From Halioglobus sp. (GTDB taxonomy: Bacteria; Pseudomonadota; Gammaproteobacteria; Pseudomonadales; Halieaceae): a DNA stretch of 64,000 nucleotides. A program made the translations under genes and the position numbers. The stretch covers positions 98,538 to 162,537 of the forward strand of contig JAQWNG010000029.1 of the NCBI GenBank assembly GCA_029246385.1, given 5' to 3'. Under the pieces are notes generated by a model. That model saw only the letters and a program-made list of their open reading frames with translations. It ran no database searches and had not been told where the DNA came from. Below, in pieces: positions 44,115-54,331 of this stretch. Within the stretch, counting starts at the first letter, position 1, and each line of letters begins with the position of its first letter.

Positions 44115-44425
44115 TGCGTTCCAGTCTTTAAGTCAGCGCGCACAGTACTATGTCGCTGACAATGGGTTTATGAGCGTCGTTATCGTCGTCATTTCGATAA
44201 TGCCTGAACAATACAGCTTCAGGGGCCAACGCTTCTTCGTAGAAGACACCACTCAATAATAGCAGATCAGACGGTCAGCAAACTAACGTGCTACCTTTTT
44301 ATTGAAAACGGTATTACCTGGTGTTTGATTGCAAATGAGGATAACCGTCGCTGAAGGTGTGTGAATTCGTTGATCAGAGCATCTTCGGGTATTAAACTGG
44401 CGGTTGTTTAATATTCGAGGTGGTT

Positions 44426-44926
44426 ATGACGAGCTCACAAATGCAGACTATGCCGCAAGAGAAATTTCTCTTAGTGGCAGTGAATTTATTGCACGCGGCC
44501 TTTGTTGAAGCCACTCGCACGGAGGCAAAAAAATTGTATAACGACATCTGCCAGGGGAGTATTGTGCATCTGACGAGCGTGACGTTGGCCGATGATTCGA
44601 TCGCTCGCTTCGATGTCTCTCTGGCGCATGACGAGTATCGGGGCAAGCTTAATTACGCGGCTTTTCGTGCCAGTTTGACTAATCTAATAGGCAATATTTC
44701 GAAAGCGCTGAGTGAAGAAAAGGAACTCAGAGTGTTCAATGCTTCGAATGGCGGCAGTGCTATGATTTTTGGGATCACCGCTGTGACGCATGAAGATACT
44801 AAACCCAATGTGATGGTTTTAGCTGCGGACACCGGACAGGAAAGAGGAGGGACGACGCTGCAGTTGATGTACCTTGACCCTGAGCAGTTTGTTGGTAGTA
44901 ATGCGGCCACGGACGGGAAAAGTTAG
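44426..44926 (+). CDS. Hypothetical protein
   Basis: A 166-residue protein with no family I recognise. It is soluble, with no signal or membrane segment. A helix-rich N-terminus (EKFLLVAVNLLHAAFVEATR) is followed by alternating strands (IVHLTSVTLADDSIARFDVSL, ELRVFNASNGGSAMIFGITA, TLQLMYLDP). ATG 44426 with CGAGG six bases upstream is a good start. It is convergent with the MaoC-type gene, and the two stop codons share four bases (44923-44926). No operon partner lies in its direction. Confidence 0.65.
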   Translation: MTSSQMQTMPQEKFLLVAVNLLHAAFVEATRTEAKKLYNDICQGSIVHLTSVTLADDSIARFDVSLAHDEYRGKLNYAAFRASLTNLIGNISKALSEEKELRVFNASNGGSAMIFGITAVTHEDTKPNVMVLAADTGQERGGTTLQLMYLDPEQFVGSNAATDGKS

Positions 44927-45399
44927 TCGCCGATTCGCACAGATGGGAGACTGGGCCTCTCTATCACCAGCTTTTCTCTGGGCGCCATCACTTCGGCAGT
45001 CCCTGTCACCACCAGTTCGTCGTCCTGGTTTAAGACGTTACAGTCTAGGGTCACAAACCCGCGCTTGTCTTTTTTTTCGGTGACTTCCAAATTAACGGAG
45101 ATAATGTCGCCCAGCTTTACCGGAAGACGAAAGCGTAAGGACTGACCCAGATAGATGGTGCCTGGCCCTGGGAGCTCCATGGCGATGGCCGCTGAGATAA
45201 TAGCACCGCTTAGCATGCCGTGAGCGATGCAGCTTTTAAATTGTGTTGTTGCTGCGAACGCTGCATCGAGGTGCACTGGATTGACGTCGCCAGATACCGC
45301 TGCGAAGAGTTGAACATCCCGTTCCTCTATGCGCTTGGAATACGTTGCTGTTTGCCCTATGGTGATCTCATCGAAAGTATAGTTGCTAAGCGTTGGCAT
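44923..45399 (-). CDS. MaoC-family (R)-specific enoyl-CoA hydratase-like protein
   Basis: A 158-residue hot-dog-fold protein. The hydratase-2 motif is AAVSGDVNPVHLDAAFA, with the catalytic Asp and His, and IAHGMLSGAIISAAIAMEL continues the family pattern. Such enzymes hydrate trans-2-enoyl-CoA to (R)-3-hydroxyacyl-CoA, often feeding polyhydroxyalkanoate synthesis or reversing beta-oxidation. It is divergent from hrpA, 90 bases apart, and not close to other acyl-CoA genes. Confidence 0.87.
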   Translation of the reverse strand: MPTLSNYTFDEITIGQTATYSKRIEERDVQLFAAVSGDVNPVHLDAAFAATTQFKSCIAHGMLSGAIISAAIAMELPGPGTIYLGQSLRFRLPVKLGDIISVNLEVTEKKDKRGFVTLDCNVLNQDDELVVTGTAEVMAPREKLVIERPSLPSVRIGD

Positions 45400-45489
45400 C
45401 TACTGCGTCTCGTAATATAGAAATTAGGGACAAGCATAACCTACTTTTTCGCATTGTAGTGTGAAAAAATTAATTGGTAGAAGTGTTGT

Positions 45490-48400
45490 ATGCAAGATAT
45501 CACCGGACGCGAACGATGCGTCCCGGACATTACTTATCCGGAAGACCTTGCGATTGCTGACGGCCGTGACGAGATCGCCAGCGCAATCGCAAAGCATCAA
45601 GTTGTGATTATCGCAGGGGAGACGGGTTCCGGTAAAACCACTCAGCTGCCTAAGATCTGTCTGGAAATGGGCCGTGGTGACACCAAGCTCATTGGGCATA
45701 CCCAGCCGCGTCGATTAGCCGCAAGAACCGTCGCCGGACGTATCGCGCAGGAGTTAGGGACGGAGTTGGGTGATTTGGTGGGTTATCAGGTGCGCTTCAA
45801 TGATCAGGTTTCAGAAAATACAGCCATAAAGCTGATGACTGACGGCATATTATTAGCAGAGATGCGCCGCGATAGACTGCTGCGAAAATATGACACATTG
45901 ATTATTGATGAGGCGCATGAACGCAGTCTTAATATCGACTTCCTGCTTGGATATCTCAAACGCATTCTACCGCAAAGACCGGATCTCAAAGTTATTGTCA
46001 CCTCTGCTACTATCGACCTTGAGCGCTTTTCTCAGCACTTTGATAACGCGCCGATCATAGAAGTTTCGGGTCGCTCTTATCCTGTGCAAACAGTTTATAT
46101 AGGCCGCGAGGGCAACGAAAACGAGGGTGTGGAGGCGCAGGTCGCTTCACTGGTTGGAGAGATTGACGCAGGGCAGTTTGGTCCGCGTGGTGATATTCTC
46201 GTGTTCCTGCCTGGCGAGCGAGACATACGTGAGCTGGCGCGCGCACTGCGTCACCAGACGACGGTAGATGTGCTGCCTCTGTATGCGAGACTCAGTCAGA
46301 CGGAACAAAATAGGGTGTTTGATAATGCCCGACGTCAGGCAGGCATAAGGGTGGTGCTGGCCACGAACGTGGCCGAAACCTCGCTGACTGTGCCCGGTGT
46401 CCGCTATGTGATTGATCCCGGCGAGGCGCGCATCAGTCGTTACAGTCACCGTACCAAACTTCAACGGCTGCCTGTGGAGCCGATTTCTCAGGCGAGCGCT
46501 AACCAGCGGCAGGGTCGATGCGGGCGTATCGGTCCGGGGGTGTGTATTCGTCTTTATAGTGAAGAAGATTACCTCGGTCGTCCGGAGTTTACCGACCCTG
46601 AAATTCAACGCACCAATTTGGCGGCCGTGGTGTTGCAAATGCTAACCCTCGGTCTAGGCAATATAGGGCAGTTTCCATTTATTGATCCGCCGGACTCGCG
46701 CATGGTGCGTGATGGCTATAAGTTGCTTGAAGAGCTAGGGGCGGTCAACTCAGCTGGCACGCTGAATGATCTAGGCAAGCGTATGGCGCGATTGCCGGTG
46801 GATCCCCGCCTGGCGCGAATGGTGTTGGCCGCTGATGAAAAGGGCTGTCTCGAAGAAGTTTTAGTGATAGCAAGTGCTTTGGCCGCGCAGGATCCTCGCG
46901 AGCGGCCGTCGGATAAGCAGCAACAGGCGGATCAAATGCACATTCGCTTTCGGCACCCACGCTCGGACTTTATGGCTCGGCTCAATCTGTGGCGCTACTA
47001 TGAGGAGCAGCGTCAGGCCTTGAGCCAGAATCAGTTGCGTAAGCTGTGCAAACGCGAGTTTCTGTCTTTCCTGCGAATGCGGGACTGGCGCGATATTCAT
47101 ATGCAGTTAACCATCGCATGCCGCCAGCAGTCGCTCAAATCGGACTCAGGCTTGTCAGAAGAGGAGAATTACCGGGGGGTGCATACCGCTTTACTGAGCG
47201 GACTTTTGACGAATATTGCGCAGCATGACGACGGGCGCGATTATCGTGGCAGTCGTAATCGTAAGCTACAGATTTTCCCAGGTTCATCACAGGCGCGTAA
47301 ATCACCAAAGTGGCTAGTTGCAGCTGAGATTGTCGAAACATCGCGGGTTTTTGCCCGCGACGTAGCCGCCATTGATCCGGCCTGGGCCCTGAATATTAAT
47401 CCAGACCTACTTAAGCTTCATTATTATCAGCCGCGCTGGCAATCTCGGCGGGGGCAGGTAGTGGCCTATGAGCGCGTCAGTCTTTACGGCCTTACATTAG
47501 CGGACAAACGTGTGGTGCACTACGGGCCGGTGGCGCCAGCGGAGTGTCGGGAGCTCCTGATACGCGAGGGCCTTATTGCATGGCATGTCCCGCAGCCCCC
47601 CACGTTCCTCAAACACAATCGGCGACTTGTTCAGGAGTTGGAAGAGTTAGAATCGCGCACCCGCAGGCGTGATATTTTGGCGGACGAGCACGCATTGTTT
47701 GACTTTTATAACGAGCGCCTTCCTAGCGATATTTATACCCTTGCAAGCTTAAAGGCGTGGTTAAAGCGCTATCCTAATGGGAATAAAATGCTGTCTATGA
47801 CGCGTGACGTTGTGGTCGCGCGGGATCCTGGACTCGAATTGACTGCGCAGTTCCCCGATCATCTGATCTGGGAGGATATGCGCCTAAAGTTAAGCTATCA
47901 GTTTGAGCCAGGACAAGTCGCAGATGGGGTGTCGGTAACCGTTCCCGTCGGCTTGCTTAATCGTGCTCCGCGTTACTTGTTTGAATGGTTGGTGCCTGGA
48001 CTGTTGCGGGAAAAATGTATTCGGCTGGTAAAAGCACTCCCCAAAGAGCAGCGCAAGCGTCTGGTGCCAACCCCAGATTTTGTTGATAGGGCGTTGGAGC
48101 AGTTGCAGCCGAAAAATATTGATTTGCTGACTATCCTAGCCAGTCGTCTTGCTGATTTAGGGGGCATTAAGATTGACCGAAGCGATTTAGCGTCCGATAA
48201 ACTCGATGATTACTATCGCATGAATGTGCGAGTAGTGGACGCAGAGGGTCGCCTGTTGGAGCAAAGCCGAGATCTGGGCGCGTTGGTGAAGCGCTTTCGT
48301 TCAGATACGCGTCAGAGCATTAGCGCTAATCAGGCGGCCTCTCCAGCGCGCGAGGGGATCACGCGATGGGATTTTGCAGATCTGCCACAGGAGTGGCGCT

Positions 48401-49236
48401 TGCGTCAGGCGGGTATTGAAATTGTTGCCTATCCAGCACTGATAGATCGGGGGAATACGGTGGCCATTGAGCTGTGCGATTATCCCCGCGAGGCAAGGGT
48501 TCAACACCGATTAGGTGTACTGCGTCTATTGAGATTGAAGGGCGCTCAGCAGGTTAAGTTCCTGCGTAAACAGTTGCTACGTGGCAACGCCTTTAACTTA
48601 GTTTTGGCTGGTGCGCAGCTAGACCGTAGCGCACTCGTTGAAGACCTGATTGACGGAGCTTACCTGCAGGCTATGGGTTTAGACAAGCGCCTACCTTACA
48701 CCGAAGCAGACTTTCAAACGTTGGAAGAGGGTGGGAAAAGTGCGGTGATAGGCCGAGCCAATGAGATGGAGACGACACTGCTTACGGTGCTTAATCTGTT
48801 GACAGAACTACGCCAAAAGCTCACGGCTTTGGGCCCAGTTAAGTGGTCTGATGCCCGCGAGGATGTAAGGATTCAGTTGTCGTTATTGCTTGGCGGGCCC
48901 TTTCAGCGCGACACCCCTGCTGAATGGTTGGCCCAGTATCCTCGTTATGTAAAAGCGGTGCTGCAACGCATAGAGCGTGTCAGCGGGCAATATCCTAAAG
49001 ATCAGAAGTATACGCTCAGCCTGCAGGATCTGACTCAGCCACTGCACAGTGCGCAGGCCAACTACCCCTACTTATTGTTGACGAGTAGCGAAGCCATGAT
49101 CTATCGATGGATGCTGGAAGAGTTTCGCGTGTCCCTATTCGCACAAAACCTCGGTACACGGCAGGCCGTATCAGTGAAACGATTGAGGGAGCAGTGGGGT
49201 CTGGTCGTCAGATGGCTAGAAAAAAATCCACATTGA
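45490..49236 (+). CDS. hrpA: ATP-dependent RNA helicase HrpA
   Basis: A 1248-residue DEAH-box helicase, near the length of E. coli HrpA (about 1300). The Walker A motif is GETGSGKTTQLPKI, motif II is DEAH in LIIDEAHERSLN, motif III is TSATID, and motif VI is QRQGRCGR. The helicase-associated, OB-fold and DUF3418-type C-terminal extensions follow. HrpA unwinds RNA and is linked to mRNA processing and rescue of stalled ribosomes. The gap after it (49237-49426) includes the promoter of mlaA; the short frame at 49107-49340 overlaps the hrpA end and is not real. Confidence 0.94.
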   Translation: MQDITGRERCVPDITYPEDLAIADGRDEIASAIAKHQVVIIAGETGSGKTTQLPKICLEMGRGDTKLIGHTQPRRLAARTVAGRIAQELGTELGDLVGYQVRFNDQVSENTAIKLMTDGILLAEMRRDRLLRKYDTLIIDEAHERSLNIDFLLGYLKRILPQRPDLKVIVTSATIDLERFSQHFDNAPIIEVSGRSYPVQTVYIGREGNENEGVEAQVASLVGEIDAGQFGPRGDILVFLPGERDIRELARALRHQTTVDVLPLYARLSQTEQNRVFDNARRQAGIRVVLATNVAETSLTVPGVRYVIDPGEARISRYSHRTKLQRLPVEPISQASANQRQGRCGRIGPGVCIRLYSEEDYLGRPEFTDPEIQRTNLAAVVLQMLTLGLGNIGQFPFIDPPDSRMVRDGYKLLEELGAVNSAGTLNDLGKRMARLPVDPRLARMVLAADEKGCLEEVLVIASALAAQDPRERPSDKQQQADQMHIRFRHPRSDFMARLNLWRYYEEQRQALSQNQLRKLCKREFLSFLRMRDWRDIHMQLTIACRQQSLKSDSGLSEEENYRGVHTALLSGLLTNIAQHDDGRDYRGSRNRKLQIFPGSSQARKSPKWLVAAEIVETSRVFARDVAAIDPAWALNINPDLLKLHYYQPRWQSRRGQVVAYERVSLYGLTLADKRVVHYGPVAPAECRELLIREGLIAWHVPQPPTFLKHNRRLVQELEELESRTRRRDILADEHALFDFYNERLPSDIYTLASLKAWLKRYPNGNKMLSMTRDVVVARDPGLELTAQFPDHLIWEDMRLKLSYQFEPGQVADGVSVTVPVGLLNRAPRYLFEWLVPGLLREKCIRLVKALPKEQRKRLVPTPDFVDRALEQLQPKNIDLLTILASRLADLGGIKIDRSDLASDKLDDYYRMNVRVVDAEGRLLEQSRDLGALVKRFRSDTRQSISANQAASPAREGITRWDFADLPQEWRLRQAGIEIVAYPALIDRGNTVAIELCDYPREARVQHRLGVLRLLRLKGAQQVKFLRKQLLRGNAFNLVLAGAQLDRSALVEDLIDGAYLQAMGLDKRLPYTEADFQTLEEGGKSAVIGRANEMETTLLTVLNLLTELRQKLTALGPVKWSDAREDVRIQLSLLLGGPFQRDTPAEWLAQYPRYVKAVLQRIERVSGQYPKDQKYTLSLQDLTQPLHSAQANYPYLLLTSSEAMIYRWMLEEFRVSLFAQNLGTRQAVSVKRLREQWGLVVRWLEKNPH

Positions 49237-49426
49237 TAGGCAGATATAGCGCGCCCCTTTTATCCGCCTTTATAGTCTTCGCTTGCTGGACAGTGAGCGG
49301 GGGCGTTCCCAGCGCACTCGTAATGATTTACTGCTCTTAATTCATGGCATTTATAGAGAATCTACGGTTGATCCTGTTACTGCCTGCGCGTAACATTCTT
49401 GTGATCAGATATATGCCGATCATTTA

Positions 49427-50146
49427 ATGAAATTATTACGCAACTTACTGCTCCTATTTATGGCTTTCGCCGGATTTTCAGCTTGGGGGGTTGAACCGGT
49501 GAACGATGTGGACCCGTGGGAGCCAATGAATCGTCGCATATTTGCATTCAACGAAACGCTGGACAACTATGCGTTGCTGCCGATAGCGAGGGGCTACCAG
49601 TTTGTGATGCCCGACTCCGCTGAACGCGGCGTTAGTAACTTCATCCTCAATGTTTACGAAGTGAATTCTGTATTGAATTCACTTATGCAGGGTCGCCCAG
49701 CGAATGCATTACAAACGGGAAGTCGCTTCTTAGTGAACACGGCGCTGGGGTTTGGGGGCCTGTTTGATGTCGCTACCTTGATGGGCATTGAGCCAAGCCC
49801 TGCCGACTTTGGCCAAACTTTATACACGTGGGGTTTTGAAGAAGGCCCTTATGTCATGCTGCCCATGATTGGACCCAAGACGGTGCGCAGCGGCACGGGC
49901 TTTTTCTTTGATACCTATACGTCGATTCCGGCATTTCTTGATTGGAAGACAGCCTATCTATTTTGGACTTTAGAGGTGGTTGATATCCGCGCGAACCTGA
50001 TCAAAGCGGACGATCTGATCACCGGTGATCGCTATATTTTCATACGTAACGCCTATTTGCAGCGCCGCGAGTATTTTGTGACGGGGGGTAAAGTGACGGA
50101 TACCTTCTCTGAATTTGAGGACGGGGATGAATTCGAAGACTTTTGA
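49427..50146 (+). CDS. mlaA: MlaA/VacJ-family outer-membrane lipid asymmetry protein
   Basis: A 239-residue MlaA (VacJ) protein that removes misplaced phospholipid from the outer leaflet of the outer membrane with the Mla system. DPWEPMNRRIFAFNETLD, VLNSLMQGRPANALQTGSRF, NTALGFGGLFDVA and DFGQTLYTWGFEEGPYVMLP are the family core. The signal peptide (MKLLRNLLLLFMAFAGFSAW) has no lipobox and no Cys, so it is not a lipoprotein as in E. coli; cleavage after WG or A is expected. A tail rich in Asp/Glu ends the protein. It lies directly before the receiver-phosphatase gene, the order remembered for Pseudomonas. Confidence 0.9.
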   Translation: MKLLRNLLLLFMAFAGFSAWGVEPVNDVDPWEPMNRRIFAFNETLDNYALLPIARGYQFVMPDSAERGVSNFILNVYEVNSVLNSLMQGRPANALQTGSRFLVNTALGFGGLFDVATLMGIEPSPADFGQTLYTWGFEEGPYVMLPMIGPKTVRSGTGFFFDTYTSIPAFLDWKTAYLFWTLEVVDIRANLIKADDLITGDRYIFIRNAYLQRREYFVTGGKVTDTFSEFEDGDEFEDF

Positions 50147-50291
50147 TTACTTCCTTGTGTCCCGCGGCTTGAGCCAAATCTGAACGAAAAAGCAGTAAAA
50201 TTGTAAAATCCTGCCAAATCTATAACCCTCTATATTGCCTGCACCCGAGGATGGGCGTACTGTCTCTGCCAGTCTACTATCAAAGCTAACT

Positions 50292-51476
50292 ATGAGCGTT
50301 TCAAACGGCAAAGTCCTTATTGTTGATGACCAGGTTGTCCGTGCTGAAGCTCTGGCAGATTTCCTTGCGGATAAAGGTTTTCAGGTTCAGATGATTGCGG
50401 ATGTCAGCAGCTATCCGCACTCGCTTGGGGATGATAGCGAGTTAGACGTGATTTTGTGTGAGCTGGATCTCAAGGACTTTTCCTGGGTAGATGCTCGGCA
50501 TTGGTTGCGTGCGATGGATGTGCAGGTTCCTTTGATCGTGTTCTGTGACGTTGCCGAAGTCGATAAAATTATGACGGCTCTTAAATTAGGTGCGCGTGAT
50601 TTTTTTCTGCGCCCAGTGGAAGACATGCCGCTACTGGTTAAATCGATTGAACGCTGTGTGCGCCATCGTAATCTGCGGCGGGATTTGCAGGAATCTCGTA
50701 AACGGCTGGAAGCGGCTAATGTCGAATTGCGTGGTACGGTCAAAGTTTTGGAGCAGGATCAGCAGGCAGGCCGTCAGGTACAGTTGCGCATGCTGCCAGT
50801 GACTCCGATGGCTCTAAACGACTATGTGTTCAGCCATACGGTAATTCCCTCACTCTATCTCAGTGGTGATTTTACAGATTACTTCACGGTCGGAAAAAGC
50901 CATGTCATATTCTTTATGGCCGATGTCTCAGGTCATGGCAGTTCCTCTGCTTTTGCGACTGTGCTGTTGAAAAATCTGTTTGCGCGTAAGCGCTCAGATT
51001 ATATGCGGCGCAACGATGATGCCATTATGAAACCACTAGTTATGCTGCACCACGCAAATAAGGAACTCTTGGATCTTGGGCTTGATAAATTCGCGACCAT
51101 GGTAATAGGTTTGTTGGATATGGATGCTAATACGCTACGCTACAGTATCGCAGGGCATCTGCCATTACCCGTGTTGGTCTGTGATGCGGGAGCACGTTAT
51201 CTCGAGGGCGAGGGGTCCACCGTTGGTATGATGGAGGATGTCGAATATGAAGAGCACCTGCTGCAACTCCCTGAGGCTTTTACGCTTGGGGTTTTCTCGG
51301 ATGGAATCCTCGAAATTTTGCCGCCCGACAGCCTTATTGAAAAAGAAAAATACTTTCTGAACGCATTTGAACAGAAAGCAGATTCACCACAACAATTGGT
51401 GACGCAGTTAGGTGTTGATCGTGTGGAGCCGGCGCCGGATGATATTGCCGCGCTGTTTGTGACTAAAAATGCCTGA
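50292..51476 (+). CDS. Response regulator-type PP2C/SpoIIE phosphatase with degenerate receiver domain
   Basis: A 394-residue protein. Residues 1-120 are a receiver domain followed by a coiled-coil linker and a PP2C-type SpoIIE phosphatase domain (FFMADVSGHGSSSAFATVLL, VFSDGILEI, DDIAALFV). The domain keeps the acidic pair VDD, but where the phospho-acceptor Asp belongs the sequence reads ILCELDL (Glu57). The conserved Lys is Arg in FFLRPVED. It is thus a pseudo-receiver, perhaps always in an active-like state. It would dephosphorylate the STAS protein encoded next, a partner-switch module like RssB/RssC in pseudomonads (from memory). ATG 50292 starts where the domain begins; a TTG at 50235 is the alternative. 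It overlaps the STAS gene by eight bases. Confidence 0.85.
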   Translation: MSVSNGKVLIVDDQVVRAEALADFLADKGFQVQMIADVSSYPHSLGDDSELDVILCELDLKDFSWVDARHWLRAMDVQVPLIVFCDVAEVDKIMTALKLGARDFFLRPVEDMPLLVKSIERCVRHRNLRRDLQESRKRLEAANVELRGTVKVLEQDQQAGRQVQLRMLPVTPMALNDYVFSHTVIPSLYLSGDFTDYFTVGKSHVIFFMADVSGHGSSSAFATVLLKNLFARKRSDYMRRNDDAIMKPLVMLHHANKELLDLGLDKFATMVIGLLDMDANTLRYSIAGHLPLPVLVCDAGARYLEGEGSTVGMMEDVEYEEHLLQLPEAFTLGVFSDGILEILPPDSLIEKEKYFLNAFEQKADSPQQLVTQLGVDRVEPAPDDIAALFVTKNA

Positions 51477-51960
51477 TATGCAGGAGGGGCGCATATTGGC
51501 AGCGAGTCACCATGGGTCCTATGTTATTAGGTTGGTGGGTGATGTCCGGTTGACTCTGTGTAATAGCATGGACGATTTTTTTGAGCACATTTTCGCAGAC
51601 CCAGATTTTGTTAGCGTTTGGGTGGATCTGTGCGAAGCGCAGGGTATTGACAGCACGACGCTTGGCTTGCTAGCCAAACTGGCGCTAAGGGTTAGAGAAA
51701 ATTTTGGCTTTAAGCCTGCCATATATTCATGCGAGCCGGGCATCAATCGCCTGCTGAAGAGCATGGGTTTTCATCGTTTATTTGAACTGCATGAGGAGGC
51801 CTGCAACAATCCTGCGGATATTACAGAAATCCCACGAATTCAGGGAAGCGAAGAGTCAGTGAAGCAAAAAGTGATTGAGGCTCATTGCGTGTTGATGGGT
51901 TTATCTGATGAAAATCGTCACCGTTTCAAAGACCTGCTTACGGCTCTGCAGGGCGTCTGA
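51469..51960 (+). CDS. STAS-domain anti-sigma factor antagonist
   Basis: A 163-residue protein. The STAS domain (about residues 12-110) has VIRLVGDVRLTLC, VWVDLCEAQGIDSTTLGLLAKLA with the likely phosphorylated Ser in DSTTLG, and INRLLKSMGFHRLFEL. A helical tail follows. Such proteins bind anti-sigma factors when unphosphorylated. Its start lies inside the phosphatase gene (overlap 51469-51476), so both are translated together. A kinase or anti-sigma partner is not in the window. It converges on the TerB-like gene with one base between the stop codons. Confidence 0.85.
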   Translation: MPDMQEGRILAASHHGSYVIRLVGDVRLTLCNSMDDFFEHIFADPDFVSVWVDLCEAQGIDSTTLGLLAKLALRVRENFGFKPAIYSCEPGINRLLKSMGFHRLFELHEEACNNPADITEIPRIQGSEESVKQKVIEAHCVLMGLSDENRHRFKDLLTALQGV

Positions 51961-51961
51961 C

Positions 51962-52402
51962 TCACTTGGTTGCTGCAAGTTTGCAGTGGATATAGTCTGC
52001 ATGGGGGACGTAGGTGAGGTCTGCGACTTGTCGAATAAGATGTTCCTCGTACTTGCTCAGGTCGCCATCGGCATAGGCAACAGACCACATGGCGCTAATT
52101 AGCTGTAGTTTTTGATCTGCACTGCAGTGCTCGTTGATCACCTTGGTAAGCTCATACAGTGAGGCGGCCTCTTCGACACGCTCCCGAGCATTAAGAACTA
52201 ATGCATCAACTTCCTCCTGTCCTAACTTTAGCGACGCCTTTAGTAATTGAGACAGCCTGTTCAGTTCAACTTTATCTTCAGTAAAATCTGCACGTGCAGT
52301 TTCAACCAGTAAAGCCGCAGCTGCCAGACGCAGATCGGGTTTAGAGGGTTTACTACTTTCTCGCTGGGGAATCTCAAACAGCGCTTTCAGCGTACTAATC
52401 AT
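51962..52402 (-). CDS. TerB family tellurite-resistance-like protein
   Basis: A 146-residue helical protein. [79 protein letters not shown] (given in parts) form the two repeats of the TerB fold, with acidic residues able to bind metal. Without the other ter genes it is the common stand-alone version, whose role is unknown. It is the last gene of the dusA, tal, terB-like group; the start overlaps the tal stop by four bases. Confidence 0.82.
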   Translation of the reverse strand: MISTLKALFEIPQRESSKPSKPDLRLAAAALLVETARADFTEDKVELNRLSQLLKASLKLGQEEVDALVLNARERVEEAASLYELTKVINEHCSADQKLQLISAMWSVAYADGDLSKYEEHLIRQVADLTYVPHADYIHCKLAATK

Positions 52403-53352
52403 ATTCCACCTATGATATTTTCTAGTTTGATCTGGTCGGAGACGAAGGTCCTGATACCTTCTGCTAGTTTCTCGGTTGTCATGGCATCTTCATTGATGTC
52501 ATAGCGAAATTTAGCCTCTGTGAGACTCATTTTTTCTTCATATGAATCAGCGGTTGCGGCGCAAAGCTGCTGCGGCAGATGCCCTTCATCGGCCGCCAGT
52601 GCCGCCAAGAGTGCCGGACTGATTGTCAGGCGATCGCAACCTGCCAGTGCCTCAATTTCATCGGTGTTACGAAAACTCGCGCCCATCACCACAGTTCTAT
52701 AGTCGTGGTGTTTGTAGTAATTGTAAATCTTGGTGACAGACTGCACGCCGGGATCGTCTAATCCGTTTTCAACGATCATGTTGGTGTTAGCTTTGTACCA
52801 GTCAAGAATGCGGCCGACAAAAGGCGAAATTAAAAAGACACCGGCATCTGCGCAGGCAGCAGCTTGGCTAAAGCTGAACAGCAGCGTTAGATTGCAATTG
52901 ATGCCCTCGAGTTCAAGTTGTCTGGCGGCACAGATACCCTCCCAAGTGGATGCGAGTTTGATCAGAATTCGATCGCGGCCAAAGCCAGCCTCCTCATAAA
53001 GGCCAATAAACTTTTTTGCTCGTTCGATAGAGGCATCGGTATTGAATGATAGGCGAGCATCAACCTCTGTCGAAATGCGGCCAGGAATAATGCCTAGGAT
53101 CTCCGAGCCGACACCCACGGCAAAGCGGTCACTACAGTTGGCCATTTGCTCTGCGTTTGAACCGCCTAGATCAGAGGCAAAGGCTCTGGCATTTTCCAGT
53201 AAGGTCCTATAGCAGGGCAGGGCGGCAGCTTTAAGCAGTAACGAAGGGTTTGTGGTGGCGTCAATAGGTCTAAAACGCCGCATTGCATCGATGTCCCCTG
53301 TGTCGGCGACTACAGTGGTCATACTCTTTAATTGTTCAAGTTTGTTTGTCAT
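52399..53352 (-). CDS. tal: Transaldolase
   Basis: A 317-residue class I transaldolase of the TalB type, moving a dihydroxyacetone unit between sugar phosphates in the pentose phosphate pathway. The Schiff-base Lys is in [13 protein letters not shown], and [13 protein letters not shown] and [14 protein letters not shown] are family motifs. ATG 53352 is preferred over the upstream start at 53361; it overlaps the end of dusA by 17 bases, and the stop overlaps terB-like by four. This tight packing suggests one transcript. Confidence 0.93.
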   Translation of the reverse strand: MTNKLEQLKSMTTVVADTGDIDAMRRFRPIDATTNPSLLLKAAALPCYRTLLENARAFASDLGGSNAEQMANCSDRFAVGVGSEILGIIPGRISTEVDARLSFNTDASIERAKKFIGLYEEAGFGRDRILIKLASTWEGICAARQLELEGINCNLTLLFSFSQAAACADAGVFLISPFVGRILDWYKANTNMIVENGLDDPGVQSVTKIYNYYKHHDYRTVVMGASFRNTDEIEALAGCDRLTISPALLAALAADEGHLPQQLCAATADSYEEKMSLTEAKFRYDINEDAMTTEKLAEGIRTFVSDQIKLENIIGGI

Positions 53353-54331
53353 GATTCTCACTTACCAGTGCGTTGGCCTCAGCTAAAATACTAATTCCCG
53401 CCTCTTTTTTGTAGGCATTTTCGCTCAGGTGCCGTCTGAACTTTCGAGCACCCGGAACACCCTGATAAAGACCGAGAATATGGCGGGTAATATGGTTAAG
53501 CTGTCCGCCTCGGGCAAGATGCCGCTGAGTGAACGGTAGCAAATTTGTGATCACATCATCGCGAGATTTTGCTGGGCTGTCTATCCCGAAGAGTTGTTTG
53601 TCAATCTGTGCGAGCATCCAGGGGTTCTGGTATGCCTCCCTGCCCAGCATTACCCCATCCACATGATTCAAATGGGTGTGGCACTCCTCAATGGTCTGGA
53701 TGCCACCGTTAGCCACAATAGTGAGTTGTGGAAAGTCCTTTTTCAATTGGTAGACCCAGGGGTAGTTGAGCGGAGGAATTTCTCGATTCTGCTTCGGCGA
53801 CAGTCCCTGCAGCCAGGCTTTTCTGGCATGGACGATAAACACTTTACAGCCCGCAGCAGCTACGGGTGTAATAAACGCCAATAACTGTTCGTAGGATTCC
53901 ATATGATCGATACCAATACGGTGCTTCACGGTTACCGGAATCTCGCAGTTGTCCTTCATTGCCTTGACGCAATCTGCTACCAAGCTTGGTTTGCCCATGA
54001 GACAGGCGCCAAACATGCCGGACTGTACCCGATCAGAAGGGCAGCCACAATTGATGTTGACCTCATCGTAGCCCCATTCCTGAGCCCATCGTGCACACCG
54101 CGCGAGATCCTTTGGATCACTGCCGCCCAACTGCAGCGCAACCGGGTGCTCCTCATGGTTAAAATGTAGGAAGCGCTTCCTGTCGCCATGAATTAGCGCA
54201 CCGGTGGTAACCATTTCAGTATACAGCAGCGCTTGTTTGGTCAGCAGTCGCCAGAAATAGCGACAATTATGGTCTGACCAGTCCATCATTGGCGCGATGC
54301 TAAAACGGTGTCGATGGCTATCGGGTTTCAT
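53336..54331 (-). CDS. dusA: tRNA-dihydrouridine synthase A
   Basis: A 331-residue flavoenzyme reducing uridines 20/20a in tRNA to dihydrouridine. It has [16 protein letters not shown] at the N-terminus, [18 protein letters not shown] with the catalytic Cys in GACLMG, and the FMN-binding VKHRIGID and [12 protein letters not shown]. This is the DusA layout. No strong ribosome site precedes ATG 54331. It leads the minus-strand group with tal and terB-like. Confidence 0.92.
   Translation of the reverse strand: MKPDSHRHRFSIAPMMDWSDHNCRYFWRLLTKQALLYTEMVTTGALIHGDRKRFLHFNHEEHPVALQLGGSDPKDLARCARWAQEWGYDEVNINCGCPSDRVQSGMFGACLMGKPSLVADCVKAMKDNCEIPVTVKHRIGIDHMESYEQLLAFITPVAAAGCKVFIVHARKAWLQGLSPKQNREIPPLNYPWVYQLKKDFPQLTIVANGGIQTIEECHTHLNHVDGVMLGREAYQNPWMLAQIDKQLFGIDSPAKSRDDVITNLLPFTQRHLARGGQLNHITRHILGLYQGVPGARKFRRHLSENAYKKEAGISILAEANALVSENHDKQT

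Noticed and set aside
49107..49340. Open frame at the end of hrpA
   Set aside because: It begins inside hrpA in another frame and codes for no recognisable protein.
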